Source of the DNA: Burkholderiales bacterium
Lineage (GTDB): Bacteria; Pseudomonadota; Gammaproteobacteria; Burkholderiales; Thiobacteraceae
Length of the DNA stretch: 38,131 bases
Direction: 5' to 3'
NCBI GenBank assembly: GCA_018781585.1
Contig: JADMJT010000112.1
Span: forward strand, 1 to 38,131
The translations under genes were made by a program, and so were the position numbers. This document shows positions 8,620 through 17,560 of this stretch, in pieces (position 1 is the stretch's first letter; each line of letters starts with the position of its first letter). The notes under the pieces are model-generated. The model had not been told where the DNA came from. It was given only the letters and a program-made list of their open reading frames with translations, and did not search any database.

Positions 8620-9735
8620 CTAGGTTTTATAACCCCAGAGCTTGGGTTTGTGGTTGAGCGTCACTTCGACTTTGGATTTGATCAGCACTTCCTTGATCGC
8701 AAATTCGGTATGCCCACAATCGCGTTTAGGGTACACATTGACCGATTGGCCGCGCGGATTGATAAAACTATAGACAATCGGCGCAGTCGGTGTGGGGCCG
8801 TGACGCGCCACTACCGCAATCTCGCCGTTGGCCAATTTGACGTAGCAGCCGGGTGGAAACACGCCCATTACCTTGATCAAGGTGTCGGTCATTTGACTAT
8901 CGAGTTGCTTGCCGCGCTGCGCATAGATCGCCTTAAACGCCGCATTGGCAGCTTGCCCGGAATGGTGAGCTTGCGTGGTTACCAGTGCGGTATAGACATC
9001 GGCCACTGCGATCAAACGTGCTTCGCGGCTAATGGCTTCATTCGCCAATTGCCGCGGATAGCCGCTACCGTCGAGCCGCTCATGATGCTGGGCGACCGCA
9101 TTGAGCCAAACCGAATCGGTCACTTCCAACTTTTGTAATACCACTACGCCCTGCTCGCAATGTGCTTGCATCTGCACCCGCTGCGCTGGTTCCAGCGGTT
9201 TGGCCAGGATGCTCAATTTATGCTGCAACACGAGCTTGCCGATGTTCATGCTAAGCGCGGCGTTGAGCAGTGAGAGCCGTTCTTCTGGCGGCCAGCCCAA
9301 TTGGCGCGCGACCAACTCGCACAAAATGGCGGTATGAAGCGGATGTGCGATGACATAACGCACATCGGGCCCGATAAATACCCAGGCCACACAGGCATCG
9401 CGGTCGATCTCGCAGGCCGCTTGGATGGTTTTGGCGACCGCCAGCGTGCGGCCGGCAAAATTCGGCTCCACTGACATGTACCCGAACAAGCGCTCCACCA
9501 CACCCGGCAAGGCATCCAGTAAGACAAACGGTGATTGTTTCGGAGGCTCGGGCGGTGGCTCGTCTTTTTCTTGCTTGGGGATAAATAAGCCATCGACGCA
9601 CAGCTCTTCTAATTGGCGATGCGAGTTCACCATCTCCCCCGCCTTGAGCAATAAGACGCCGTTGCGATCGTAAAGATTGCACGGGAGCGGTTTACCGAGT
9701 GGAAATTGCTCGGCGCGGATCACTTGGAGTTCCAT
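8620..9735 (-). CDS. Degenerate HD-GYP domain protein
   Basis: This 371-residue protein has a short N-terminal domain (1-60, CNLYDRNGVLLLKAGEMV, common in front of HD-GYP domains), a proline-rich linker (59-69) and an HD-GYP domain (about 105-300). Active members of the family hydrolyse cyclic di-GMP. Here HHE-x-LDGSGYP is intact (217-227), but the metal-binding HD pair is replaced by M163-N164 (AALSMNIGKL), and the later D of DVYDAL is T (DVYTAL). A normal hydrolase centre therefore seems unlikely; a c-di-GMP receptor or scaffold role is an inference. The start is the ATG at 9735 (MELQVIRAEQF) rather than the longer frame from 9816. It lies upstream of the kinase/GGDEF-EAL operon on the same strand, separated by about 100 bp, and is divergent from mfd. 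Confidence 0.88.
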   Translation of the reverse strand: MELQVIRAEQFPLGKPLPCNLYDRNGVLLLKAGEMVNSHRQLEELCVDGLFIPKQEKDEPPPEPPKQSPFVLLDALPGVVERLFGYMSVEPNFAGRTLAVAKTIQAACEIDRDACVAWVFIGPDVRYVIAHPLHTAILCELVARQLGWPPEERLSLLNAALSMNIGKLVLQHKLSILAKPLEPAQRVQMQAHCEQGVVVLQKLEVTDSVWLNAVAQHHERLDGSGYPRQLANEAISREARLIAVADVYTALVTTQAHHSGQAANAAFKAIYAQRGKQLDSQMTDTLIKVMGVFPPGCYVKLANGEIAVVARHGPTPTAPIVYSFINPRGQSVNVYPKRDCGHTEFAIKEVLIKSKVEVTLNHKPKLWGYKT

Positions 9736-9822
9736 AGCGCACTTTATAGATGGAATAGGGTAAATATCGGCATCGCGCGTTGACAACTTGAACCCGGGAA
9801 CCAGGCCGCTAGGCAATTAGCT

Positions 9823-9828
9823 TATAAT
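9823..9828 (+). promoter_or_regulatory. Possible -10 box of mfd
   Basis: A perfect TATAAT lies 18 bp before the mfd start codon and would give a leader of about 12 bases. I find no good -35 at 16-18 bp spacing: the TTGACA at 9780-9785 is 37 bp away. This is therefore only a candidate. Confidence 0.3.
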
Positions 9829-9846
9829 TCAGCCTTTTCGCCTGCC

Positions 9847-12800
9847 ATGCTGCTTGCCAACCTGCTTCCTGGCCCCCTCCCCGCTCCCGGCCAATTTCGG
9901 CGCTATTCCGGTCTGACCGGCAGCGCCGATGCGCTCGCTTTGGCCGAATTGGCGCAAGCCAAAAAGCCGATCCTGGTGCTCACCGCCTCGGCAGCCGATG
10001 CCCAACGTTTGAAAGATGAAATTCCCGCATTTGACCCCAGCCTATCGGTGCATTTGCTGCCGGACTGGGAAACCCTGCCCTACGATCAGTTCTCGCCGCA
10101 TCAGGATTTGATCTCAGAACGGCTGGCCACGCTGAACCAGATTAGCCACAATCAATTCGACATTGCGCTGGTGCCCGTGACCACCGCGCTGTATCGGCTG
10201 CCGCCGCTGGCTTTTCTCGCGGCGCATACTTTCTTTCTCAAGCAGGGCGAAAAGCTGGATGTGGACGGCTTGCGCAAACAGCTCACGCTGGCATCCTATA
10301 CCCACGTCACCCAAGTCCAGGCGCCGGGCGAATACAGCGTGCGCGGCGGGGTGATCGATCTGTTCCCGATGGGCAGCACGGTGCCCTACCGTATCGATTT
10401 GTTCGACAACGAAATCGACACCCTGCGCACCTTCGACGTCGATACCCAGCGCAGTATCTACCCGGTGAAAGAAGTACGGCTGCTGCCGGCGCGCGAGTTT
10501 CCGCTGAACGAAGCCGGTATCAGCTGCTTTCGCCAAAAGTTTCGCGATCTGTTCGAGGGCGATCCTTCTAAGCGCCGCCTGTATAAAGATGTGAGCAACG
10601 GTGTGTCGCCTCCCGGCATTGAGTATTACTTGCCCTTGTTTTTTGAGGCGACGGCGACGCTGCTGGATTATCTGCCGCCCGATCCGCTGCTGTGCCTGCA
10701 TCACGCGGTGCAGGATGCCGCGGATCAATTTTGGCGCGACACGCGCTCGCGCTATGAGCTATTACGCGGCGACCGCGATCGACCGCTGTTGCCGCCGGAA
10801 GATTTATTCTTATCCACCGATCAGTTGTTTGGGCAGCTCAAGGCCTACCCGCGCATCGAGTTAATCGAAGCGACTGAACTCCCCGCGCACACCGTCGCCT
10901 GCGGCACGACACCCTTGCCGCCGATTCATGTGGATCGGCGCGCGGAGCAGCCGCTTGCTCAATTACAAGGATTCCTCAGCCACTTCGAGGGCCGCGTGTT
11001 GATCGCGGCGGAGAGCCTGGGGCGGCGCGAGACCATGGCGCAGTTGTTTTCTGAGCAGGGCATTCACCCGGTGCTGTGCGATAACTATGCGACTTTTCAA
11101 TCCAGTGTGGATCGGATCATGCTCGCCGCGCTGCCGGTGAACCAAGGCTTTGTCCTGCCGAGCAACAAAATCGCGCTGGTCACCGAGAGCGAGCTGTACG
11201 CGCTACAAGTGCGCCAAGCACGGCTGCGTGAAGTGCGCAAAACCAGCTCGGAACATTTGCTGCGCGATCTATCCGAAGTGCGCGTGGGCGACCCAGTCGT
11301 TCATGAAGAGCATGGCATCGGCCACTATCTGGGTCTGGTTACGCTCGATTTGGGCGAAGGCGAGACTGAGTTTCTGCATTTGGAATATGCCGGCGGCGAC
11401 AAGCTGTACGTACCGGTGGCGAGCCTGCACCTGATCAGCCGCTACAGCGGCGGCGCACCGGAAACGGCGCCGTTGCATCGGCTCGGCAGCGGCCAGTGGG
11501 AAAAAGCCAAGAAGAAAGCGCGCAAGCAAGTACGCGACACAGCGGCGGAACTGCTCAATCTCTACGCCCAGCGTGCGGCGCGGCAGGGCTACGCGTTCCA
11601 GCTCAAGCCGCACGATTATGAAGCCTTCGCCGCCGGTTTCCCATTCGAGGAGACGCCGGATCAAGCCGCCGCGATCCAGGCGGTGATCGAAGACATGACA
11701 CAAGGTAAGCCGATGGATCGATTAGTGTGCGGCGATGTCGGCTTCGGCAAGACGGAGGTGGCGTTGCGCGCCGCTTTCATCGCGGTGGCCGATGGCCGTC
11801 AAGTGGCGATTTTGGTGCCGACCACGCTGCTTGCGGAGCAGCATTTCAATACGTTCTCAGACCGCTTTGGTGAATGGCCGGTGAAGCTGGCCGAGCTGTC
11901 GCGCTTTCGCTCTGCCAAGGAGCAGGCCGAAGCGCTCAAGGGTTTGAGTGAGGGTAAGATCGACATCATCATCGGCACCCACCGCCTGTTGCAGAAAGAT
12001 GTCGTGTTCAAGAATCTGGGCTTGGTGATCATCGACGAAGAACACCGCTTCGGCGTGCGGCAAAAAGAGCGCTTGAAAGCGCTGCGCGCCGAAGTGGATG
12101 TGTTGACGCTCACCGCCACGCCCATTCCGCGTACGCTGTCGATGTCGATGGATGGATTGCGCGATTTCTCGGTGATCGCCACTGCGCCGCAAAAACGCCT
12201 GTCGATCAAAACTTTCGTGAACCCCTTCAGCGATGGCCTGATCCGCGAGGCGGTGCTGCGCGAATTGAAGCGCGGCGGCCAGGTGTACTTCCTGCACAAC
12301 GAAGTAGAAACCATCCAAAACATGCATGAAAAGCTGGAGAAGCTCTTGCCGGAGGCGCGCATCAGCATCGCCCATGGCCAGATGCGCGAACGCGAGTTGG
12401 AGCATGTGATGCGCGACTTCTACCACCAACGCTTCAATGTGCTGCTGTGCACCACGATTATCGAGACCGGCATCGACGTGCCGAGTGCCAACACCATCAT
12501 CATGAACCGCGCGGATAAATTCGGCTTGGCCCAACTGCACCAGCTGCGCGGGCGGGTCGGCCGCTCGCACCACCAAGCTTATGCCTATTTGCTCACGCAA
12601 CCCGATACCGCACTCACCCCGGCCGCGAAGAAGCGTTTAGAGGCGATTCAGTTGATGGAAGATTTAGGGGTCGGCTTTCACCTGGCCATGCATGATCTGG
12701 AGATTCGTGGCGCGGGCGAGTTGCTGGGTGAGTCGCAAAGCGGCGAAATGCACGAAATCGGCTTCACGCTGTATAGCGAAATGCTCAATAGCGCAGTCAA

Positions 12801-13281
12801 AGCGCTGAAAGCGGGCAAGGAGCCGGATATGGACGCGCCGCTCTTTATCACCACCGAGATTAATCTGCATGCCCCTGCCCTCTTGCCCAATGACTACTGC
12901 GCCGACGTGCACGAGCGGCTGGTGATCTATAAGCGCCTGGCGAATTGCGGCACACAGGACGCGCTCGACGCCATGCACGAAGAACTGATCGACCGCTTTG
13001 GCCTGCCCCCGACGCAAGCCAAGACCCTGCTCGACACGCATCGCCTGCGCATCGCAGCCCAGCCGCTCGGCATCAGCCGCATCAATGCCCATACCGATGC
13101 GGTGACGCTACAATTCATCCCCAACCCGCCGCTCGACCCCGGCAGGATCATTCAGTTGATCCAAACCAAGAAGCACTACAAACTCGCTGGGCCGGACAAG
13201 CTCAAAGTGACTGTCGTAAGCCAAGACACGGCGCGGCGCGTGCAGGCAGTGCAGGAGATTTTTAAGGAATTAGCGGCATAA
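9847..13281 (+). CDS. mfd: Transcription-repair coupling factor
   Basis: Mfd removes RNA polymerase stalled at DNA lesions and recruits UvrA. The 1144-residue length is normal for the family. In order I see the UvrB-homology region (about 1-350, with LLPDWETLPYDQFSPHQDLISERL), the RNA-polymerase interaction (CarD-like) domain (about 475-560, VGDPVVHEEHGIGHYLGL), and the RecG-like translocase. The translocase has Walker A GDVGFGKTE, DEEH box IIDEEHRFGV, TATPIPRTLS, and a TRG-type region before GRVGRSHHQAYAYL. The C-terminal TRCF domain is also present. The gene is divergent from the HD-GYP gene, has no clear Shine-Dalgarno, and is followed 17 bp later by serB. Confidence 0.98.
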   Translation: MLLANLLPGPLPAPGQFRRYSGLTGSADALALAELAQAKKPILVLTASAADAQRLKDEIPAFDPSLSVHLLPDWETLPYDQFSPHQDLISERLATLNQISHNQFDIALVPVTTALYRLPPLAFLAAHTFFLKQGEKLDVDGLRKQLTLASYTHVTQVQAPGEYSVRGGVIDLFPMGSTVPYRIDLFDNEIDTLRTFDVDTQRSIYPVKEVRLLPAREFPLNEAGISCFRQKFRDLFEGDPSKRRLYKDVSNGVSPPGIEYYLPLFFEATATLLDYLPPDPLLCLHHAVQDAADQFWRDTRSRYELLRGDRDRPLLPPEDLFLSTDQLFGQLKAYPRIELIEATELPAHTVACGTTPLPPIHVDRRAEQPLAQLQGFLSHFEGRVLIAAESLGRRETMAQLFSEQGIHPVLCDNYATFQSSVDRIMLAALPVNQGFVLPSNKIALVTESELYALQVRQARLREVRKTSSEHLLRDLSEVRVGDPVVHEEHGIGHYLGLVTLDLGEGETEFLHLEYAGGDKLYVPVASLHLISRYSGGAPETAPLHRLGSGQWEKAKKKARKQVRDTAAELLNLYAQRAARQGYAFQLKPHDYEAFAAGFPFEETPDQAAAIQAVIEDMTQGKPMDRLVCGDVGFGKTEVALRAAFIAVADGRQVAILVPTTLLAEQHFNTFSDRFGEWPVKLAELSRFRSAKEQAEALKGLSEGKIDIIIGTHRLLQKDVVFKNLGLVIIDEEHRFGVRQKERLKALRAEVDVLTLTATPIPRTLSMSMDGLRDFSVIATAPQKRLSIKTFVNPFSDGLIREAVLRELKRGGQVYFLHNEVETIQNMHEKLEKLLPEARISIAHGQMRERELEHVMRDFYHQRFNVLLCTTIIETGIDVPSANTIIMNRADKFGLAQLHQLRGRVGRSHHQAYAYLLTQPDTALTPAAKKRLEAIQLMEDLGVGFHLAMHDLEIRGAGELLGESQSGEMHEIGFTLYSEMLNSAVKALKAGKEPDMDAPLFITTEINLHAPALLPNDYCADVHERLVIYKRLANCGTQDALDAMHEELIDRFGLPPTQAKTLLDTHRLRIAAQPLGISRINAHTDAVTLQFIPNPPLDPGRIIQLIQTKKHYKLAGPDKLKVTVVSQDTARRVQAVQEIFKELAA

Positions 13282-13298
13282 TCAAAGAAAGCACAGTC

Positions 13299-14129
13299 AT
13301 GCATCTCATCATCCAAGGCGCCAACGTCGAAACTGCCGACCTCAAGCAACTCGCCAAGCTGGCTGGCGCGAACAATATTGAGCAGATTTCGCCCAATGTT
13401 TTTCGCTTAGGCGCTGCCAGCCCCCATCCCGAGATCGAAGCGCTATGCGCGCAAACCCAGCTTGATTATGCGTTCGTGCCGGCAACACAAACGCTGGATC
13501 AAATCGGCTTGGTGGTGATGGATATGGATTCGACTTTGATCACCATCGAGTGCATCGACGAAATCGCCGACATGATGAACCTTAAACCCCAGGTGGCCGA
13601 GATCACCGAGGCCGCCATGCGCGGTGAACTGGATTTTGCGCAGAGCCTGACTAAGCGCGTGGCGCTACTCGCCGGGCTAGATGCCGGTGCCCTGCAGCGG
13701 GTGTATGACGAACGGCTGCGCCTCTCCCCCGGCGCGGATACATTGATCAAAGCCTTACAACAGCGCGGCATCAAAACTCTGCTGGTCTCGGGTGGGTTTA
13801 CATTCTTTACGGATCGGATGAAAACCCGGCTCAAGCTCGACTACAGCGCCTCGAATGTGCTGGAAATTGTCGATGGCAAGCTGACCGGCCGCGTGCTGGG
13901 CAAAATCGTCGACGCCCAAGGCAAAGCGGATTGGTTGAAGCAGGTGCGCGACGAGCTGGGTTTGCAGAAAGCGCAAGTAATCGGTATCGGCGATGGCGCG
14001 AACGATCTGAAAATGTTGGGCGAGGCCGGTATCAGCGTCGCATATCACGCCAAACCCATCGTGCGCACACAGACCCGCTACGCCATCAATTACGGTGGCC
14101 TAGATGCGATACTAAATTTGTTTGCGTAA
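13299..14129 (+). CDS. serB: Phosphoserine phosphatase
   Basis: SerB releases inorganic phosphate from O-phosphoserine, the last step of serine synthesis. This is a HAD-superfamily enzyme of 276 residues. Motif I is DMDST, with the nucleophile D75 and acid/base D77. The cap region begins TIECIDEIADMMNLK, motif II lies in LLVSGGFTFF, and motifs III/IV are in IGIGDGANDLKMLGEAG. The first 65 residues form a small ACT-like N-terminal region, as in proteobacterial SerB. It follows mfd by 17 bp on the same strand and is probably co-transcribed. Confidence 0.96.
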   Translation: MHLIIQGANVETADLKQLAKLAGANNIEQISPNVFRLGAASPHPEIEALCAQTQLDYAFVPATQTLDQIGLVVMDMDSTLITIECIDEIADMMNLKPQVAEITEAAMRGELDFAQSLTKRVALLAGLDAGALQRVYDERLRLSPGADTLIKALQQRGIKTLLVSGGFTFFTDRMKTRLKLDYSASNVLEIVDGKLTGRVLGKIVDAQGKADWLKQVRDELGLQKAQVIGIGDGANDLKMLGEAGISVAYHAKPIVRTQTRYAINYGGLDAILNLFA

Positions 14130-14250
14130 TTTCCCCAGCACGCCCTAACCACACCGTACTCAACTATAGAAATATTTGATCGGATATCGCTCAACCTTTT
14201 GCGGGGCTTAGCCGTTAAGCTATTCACAGGCGGCGAAATGGGTTTGTCGC

Positions 14251-14259
14251 AAGGAGGTG
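14251..14259 (+). promoter_or_regulatory. Near-perfect Shine-Dalgarno deciding the start of the small acidic gene
   Basis: AAGGAGGTG matches the complement of the 16S rRNA 3' end and stands an ideal distance (GGAGG to ATG 6 bp) before the ATG at 14264. It is the best ribosome binding site in the window and the main support that the 72-residue frame is translated. Confidence 0.85.
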
Positions 14260-14263
14260 TGAC

Positions 14264-14482
14264 ATGTTAATGATGAAAGACATGAGCACGGGCGAAGTCG
14301 ATTACATCGATGAATATGAGGAAGAAGCATTATCCTCCGGCTGGAATCCGGCAATTGCCGACTTGATCCACCGTGAAATCGATCACCACGAGATCACACA
14401 GGCGGAAAATACCATTCCGTCCGATCTGTCCGACGTGGATGTAAACGATTTTCTCGAAAAAATGTACGGCTATATAGATTAG
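14264..14482 (+). CDS. Small acidic hypothetical protein
   Basis: This is a 72-residue protein I do not recognise. It begins MLMMKDMSTGEVDYIDEYEE and is strongly acidic (many D/E, few K/R), with a histidine pair in HREIDHHEITQAE and an aromatic C-terminus (MYGYID). There is no signal peptide, membrane segment or cysteine. Translation is supported by the excellent Shine-Dalgarno, and an intrinsic terminator follows about 40 bp after the stop, so it looks like a compact, strongly translated unit. It sits between serB and dapA, with 134 bp upstream holding no clear promoter. A regulatory or inhibitor-like role would fit the size and charge, but this is speculation. Confidence 0.75.
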   Translation: MLMMKDMSTGEVDYIDEYEEEALSSGWNPAIADLIHREIDHHEITQAENTIPSDLSDVDVNDFLEKMYGYID

Positions 14483-14519
14483 TCCGCGCGCCGCCCCCGG
14501 CGCCCCGACGGGTCTAGCG

Positions 14520-14567
14520 AACGGCTGACCGAGCGGTTTTACTACCGCCGTCGGCCGTTTTTCTTTT
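14520..14567 (+). terminator. Rho-independent terminator after the small acidic gene
   Basis: AACGGCTGACCGAGCGG (14520-14536) pairs imperfectly with CCGCCGTCGGCCGTT (14545-14559) around a short T/A loop. It is followed by TTTTTCTTTT on the plus strand. The stem is GC-rich with a small internal mismatch and ends in a U tract, as expected. Confidence 0.75.
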
Positions 14568-14643
14568 CTGGGCTTCTTTATCCAAGCTTCTTTTCTGGCC
14601 CGCCCTCCCCGTGCTTGAGTTAAAATGGCCGTTTTTACGGATA

Positions 14644-15531
14644 ATGACGCGCATGATCAAGGGTAGCCTGGTCGCATTAGTGACCCCGATGCGTGAGGAC
14701 GGCAGCCTGGATTGGGACCGTTACCGCGCGCTGATCGAATTTCATATTTCCAACCAGACCGACGGCTTGGTCGTCGTCGGCACCACCGGCGAATCGCCGA
14801 CGGTGGATTTTGACGAACACTGTCAGTTGATCGAAGCAGCAGTGAAGACCGCGCGCGGTCGCCTGCCGGTCATCGCCGGTACCGGCGCCAATTCCACCAC
14901 CGAGGCGATTGCGTTAACCGCCAGCGCCAAAAAAGCCGGCGCCGATGCCTGCCTGCTGGTCGCCCCCTATTACAACAAACCGGGGCAAGAAGGCCTGTAC
15001 CGGCATTTCAAAGCGGTGGCCGAAGCAGTCGACATCCCGCAAATTATTTATAACGTCCCAGGGCGCACCGTCGCCGATATCGCGAATGACACAGCACTGA
15101 AACTGGCTCAAGTCCCGAATATCGTCGGCATCAAGGACGCTACCGGTAACCTGCAGCGCGGCACCGATCTGATTCTGCGCGCGCCCAAAGACTTCGCTAT
15201 TTACAGCGGCGACGACGCCAGCGCAGTCGCCTTGCTGCTGATGGGGGGGCATGGCGTGATCTCGGTCACCGCCAATGTGGCGCCAAAGTTAATGCACGAG
15301 ATGTGCGCCGCCGCCTTGGCGGGGCAACTGACAGCCGCACGCGCCGCCAACGCCAAACTGTTTGGACTGCACGAGAAGCTATTCGTGGAGGCCAACCCGA
15401 TCCCAGTGAAATGGTGCGTACAGCAAATGGGCTTGATCGCAGGCGGTATTCGCCTACCGCTCACCCCGTTGGACCCTAGCCATCACGAGACGCTGCGCCA
15501 GGCCATGCGCCAGGCCGGTGTGAACTCTTAA
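14644..15531 (+). CDS. dapA: 4-hydroxy-tetrahydrodipicolinate synthase
   Basis: DapA condenses pyruvate with aspartate semialdehyde, the first committed step to diaminopimelate and lysine. From the ATG at 14644 ([16 protein letters not shown]) the protein has 295 residues, the usual size. The Schiff-base lysine is K164 in VGIKDATGN, the catalytic tyrosine Y136 lies in IIYNVPGR, and the GTTGES motif is at 46-51. An ATG at 14653 gives an equally plausible start, whereas the frame from 14611 is too long. A TAAAAT box at 14621-14626 could be the -10 of its promoter but lacks a clear -35. It is followed by bamC. Confidence 0.97.
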   Translation: MTRMIKGSLVALVTPMREDGSLDWDRYRALIEFHISNQTDGLVVVGTTGESPTVDFDEHCQLIEAAVKTARGRLPVIAGTGANSTTEAIALTASAKKAGADACLLVAPYYNKPGQEGLYRHFKAVAEAVDIPQIIYNVPGRTVADIANDTALKLAQVPNIVGIKDATGNLQRGTDLILRAPKDFAIYSGDDASAVALLLMGGHGVISVTANVAPKLMHEMCAAALAGQLTAARAANAKLFGLHEKLFVEANPIPVKWCVQQMGLIAGGIRLPLTPLDPSHHETLRQAMRQAGVNS

Positions 15532-15589
15532 GCAAGTTAATTGACCAACCCACCACGTTACACAAACCGAGGTTGGAAGGATGGAGCAT

Positions 15590-16726
15590 ATGAATAGCAG
15601 AACCAAACACCTAGCCCTTATCGCGCTCACGGCCAGCCTGTTGGGGGCTTGTTCCTCCTTATCGCTTGAGCAAAAGAAAATCGATTACAAATCCGCTGGT
15701 AAGGCCCCCTCGTTGGAAGTGCCACCCGATTTGAGTTCGGCCAACCAGGATGATCGTTTTGCCGTGCCGGATATCAACACACGCGGCACCGCTACCTATT
15801 CGGTCTATAACAAAGAGCGCGCAAATGCCCCGCAGCGCGAAGGCGCGAATCTGCTGCCTGAACTCTCCAACGCCCGCGTCGATCGTGCCGGCAGCCAGCG
15901 CTGGCTGGTGGTGAAAGCCAATCCGGACCAAGTCTGGCCAGTGGTGCGTGAATTCTGGCAGGAAAACGGCTTCATTATCAAAATCGAGAATCCAGAAGCC
16001 GGCATCATGGAAACCGATTGGGCGGAAAATCGCGCCAAGATTCCACAAGACTTGATCCGGAACACGCTAGGGAAGCTGTTGGATAGCCTTTACTCTACCG
16101 CCGAACGAGACAAATTCCGCACCCGGCTTGAGCCCAGCAAAGAATCCGGTTTTACTGAAGTTTACGTCAGCCATCGCGGTATGTACGAGGTAATCAAGGG
16201 CGGCGACGGCGGCACTCAAACCGTCTGGGAGCCGCGCCCGGCCGACCCGGAACTGGAAGCTGAATTTCTTCGCCGCTTGATGGTGCGCTTTGGCGTTGAA
16301 GATACACGTGCGAAAGCACAATTTGCCGGGGGCACGACTCAAGAACGCGCCAAACTCACTCGCCCTGTCGACGGCGGCGGCAGCTTAGCACTTTACGATC
16401 CATTCGACCGCGCTTGGCGTCGTGTGGGATTGGCTTTGGATCGCGTCGGCTTTACGGTAGAAGACCGTGATCGTTCGCGCGGCGTGTATTACGTGCGCTA
16501 CATCGACCCGGAACTCGATATCGAAAAACAGGAAAAGAAAGGCTGGTTCTCAAAACTGGCATTCTGGCGCGGCGACGATAAGAAAAAGAATCAAGAGCAA
16601 TATCAGATCCAAGTGACGGAGGCCGGAGACGGTAGCCAAGTCAAATTGCTGGCCAAAGACGGTGTCACGGATAAGTCGGAAACGGCGAATAAGATTCTCA
16701 CCTTGCTCTACGAGCAACTCAAATAA
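15590..16726 (+). CDS. bamC: Outer-membrane assembly lipoprotein BamC
   Basis: BamC (formerly NlpB/DapX) is a lipoprotein of the BAM complex, which inserts beta-barrel proteins in the outer membrane. The start at 15590 (MNSRTKHLALIALTASLLGAC) is preferred because GGAAGG stands 9 bp upstream; the ATG at 15581 abuts that site. A lipobox, LLGAC, places the lipidated cysteine at residue 21. An unstructured segment with LEVPPDLS follows, which is the part that lies on BamD in known structures. Two helix-grip domains come next (about 95-215 and 265-378). dapA followed by bamC is the order known from E. coli. Length is about 378 residues, slightly longer than the E. coli protein. Confidence 0.92.
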   Translation: MNSRTKHLALIALTASLLGACSSLSLEQKKIDYKSAGKAPSLEVPPDLSSANQDDRFAVPDINTRGTATYSVYNKERANAPQREGANLLPELSNARVDRAGSQRWLVVKANPDQVWPVVREFWQENGFIIKIENPEAGIMETDWAENRAKIPQDLIRNTLGKLLDSLYSTAERDKFRTRLEPSKESGFTEVYVSHRGMYEVIKGGDGGTQTVWEPRPADPELEAEFLRRLMVRFGVEDTRAKAQFAGGTTQERAKLTRPVDGGGSLALYDPFDRAWRRVGLALDRVGFTVEDRDRSRGVYYVRYIDPELDIEKQEKKGWFSKLAFWRGDDKKKNQEQYQIQVTEAGDGSQVKLLAKDGVTDKSETANKILTLLYEQLK

Positions 16727-17491
16727 ATGCGCTTTGCCTGCCTGGGGAGCGGCAGTGAAGGCAATGCTTTGGTGGTGGAGGTCGGCGCGTCCCGCGTTCT
16801 CCTCGACTGCGGTTTCAGCATCAAGGAAACCGTCGCCCGTTTAGCACGGCTTGGGCTTACCCCGGCTGATCTCAATGGAATCGTCGTTACCCACGAACAT
16901 TCCGATCATATTGGCGGTGTCACCCGCTTTGCGAACAAATTCAGTCTGCCCGTGTGGCTCACGCACGGCAGCCTCGCCTATCTTTCGAATTTGGATCAAA
17001 TGCCGCTGGATACCCGCGTGATCGACAGCCACGCTGCGTTCGCGGTGGACGGTCTTTACATTGAACCTTTTCCCGTCCCGCACGATGCGCGCGAACCGAT
17101 TCAATTTGTTTTTGGCGATGGTCAACACCGATTGGGCGTACTGACCGACACGGGCATGATCACGCCCCATATCGAGCAAATGCTCTCCGGCTGCGATGCC
17201 TTGGTGCTGGAGTGCAATCATGATGCCAATATGCTCGCCAACGGATCTTATCCCGCGAGCCTAAAGCAACGCGTCGGCGGACGGTTTGGTCACTTGGACA
17301 ATCACGCTGCCGCAAATCTACTGCGCAGCATTGATACCCAACAGCTTACTCATTTAGTTGCAGCGCATTTGAGCCAAAAAAACAATTTACCCGAATTGGC
17401 GCGCGCGGCGTTGGCAGAGGCACTCAACTGCGCTGAGAAGTGGATCGGCATCGCCGATCAAGCCTTGGGGTTTGAATGGAGGAGTATCTAA
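16727..17491 (+). CDS. Metallo-beta-lactamase-fold hydrolase, WalJ/YycJ-like
   Basis: This is a 254-residue zinc-dependent hydrolase. The metal motif HEHSDH is in VVTHEHSDHIGGV, with later ligands in LTDTGM, LECNHD and AAHLSQKN. The opening MRFACLGSGSEGNALVVEVG followed by LLDCGFSIKET is typical of the YycJ/WalJ group of cytoplasmic MBL-fold proteins, which have been proposed to act as nucleases. The substrate here is not known. The start codon follows the bamC stop directly (TAA then ATG), so translation is probably coupled. Transcription ends at the hairpin 20 bp downstream. Confidence 0.92.
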   Translation: MRFACLGSGSEGNALVVEVGASRVLLDCGFSIKETVARLARLGLTPADLNGIVVTHEHSDHIGGVTRFANKFSLPVWLTHGSLAYLSNLDQMPLDTRVIDSHAAFAVDGLYIEPFPVPHDAREPIQFVFGDGQHRLGVLTDTGMITPHIEQMLSGCDALVLECNHDANMLANGSYPASLKQRVGGRFGHLDNHAAANLLRSIDTQQLTHLVAAHLSQKNNLPELARAALAEALNCAEKWIGIADQALGFEWRSI

Positions 17492-17513
17492 GTTACGCGA
17501 GAAAACAGACAAC

Positions 17514-17542
17514 AAAAAAGCCGGCATGAAGCCGGCTTTTTT
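17514..17542. terminator. Bidirectional intrinsic terminator
   Basis: AAAAAAGCCGGC (17514-17525) and GCCGGCTTTTTT (17531-17542) form a perfect 12-bp stem with a 5-base loop. The A/T runs serve as U tracts in both directions. It serves the convergent MBL-hydrolase gene (plus) and the alanine-rich lipoprotein gene (minus). Confidence 0.92.
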
Positions 17543-17560
17543 GTTTACTACAAGAATTGC

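Noticed and set aside
9780-9828. TTGACA at 9780 with TATAAT at 9823 as one promoter
   Set aside because: The spacing is 37 bp instead of 16-18, so the two boxes cannot belong to one sigma70 promoter.
11857-12600. Long minus-strand open frame of 247 codons inside mfd
   Set aside because: It lies wholly within the well-conserved helicase region of mfd, is rich in His/Arg/Gln as expected for an antisense shadow, and matches no family I recognise.
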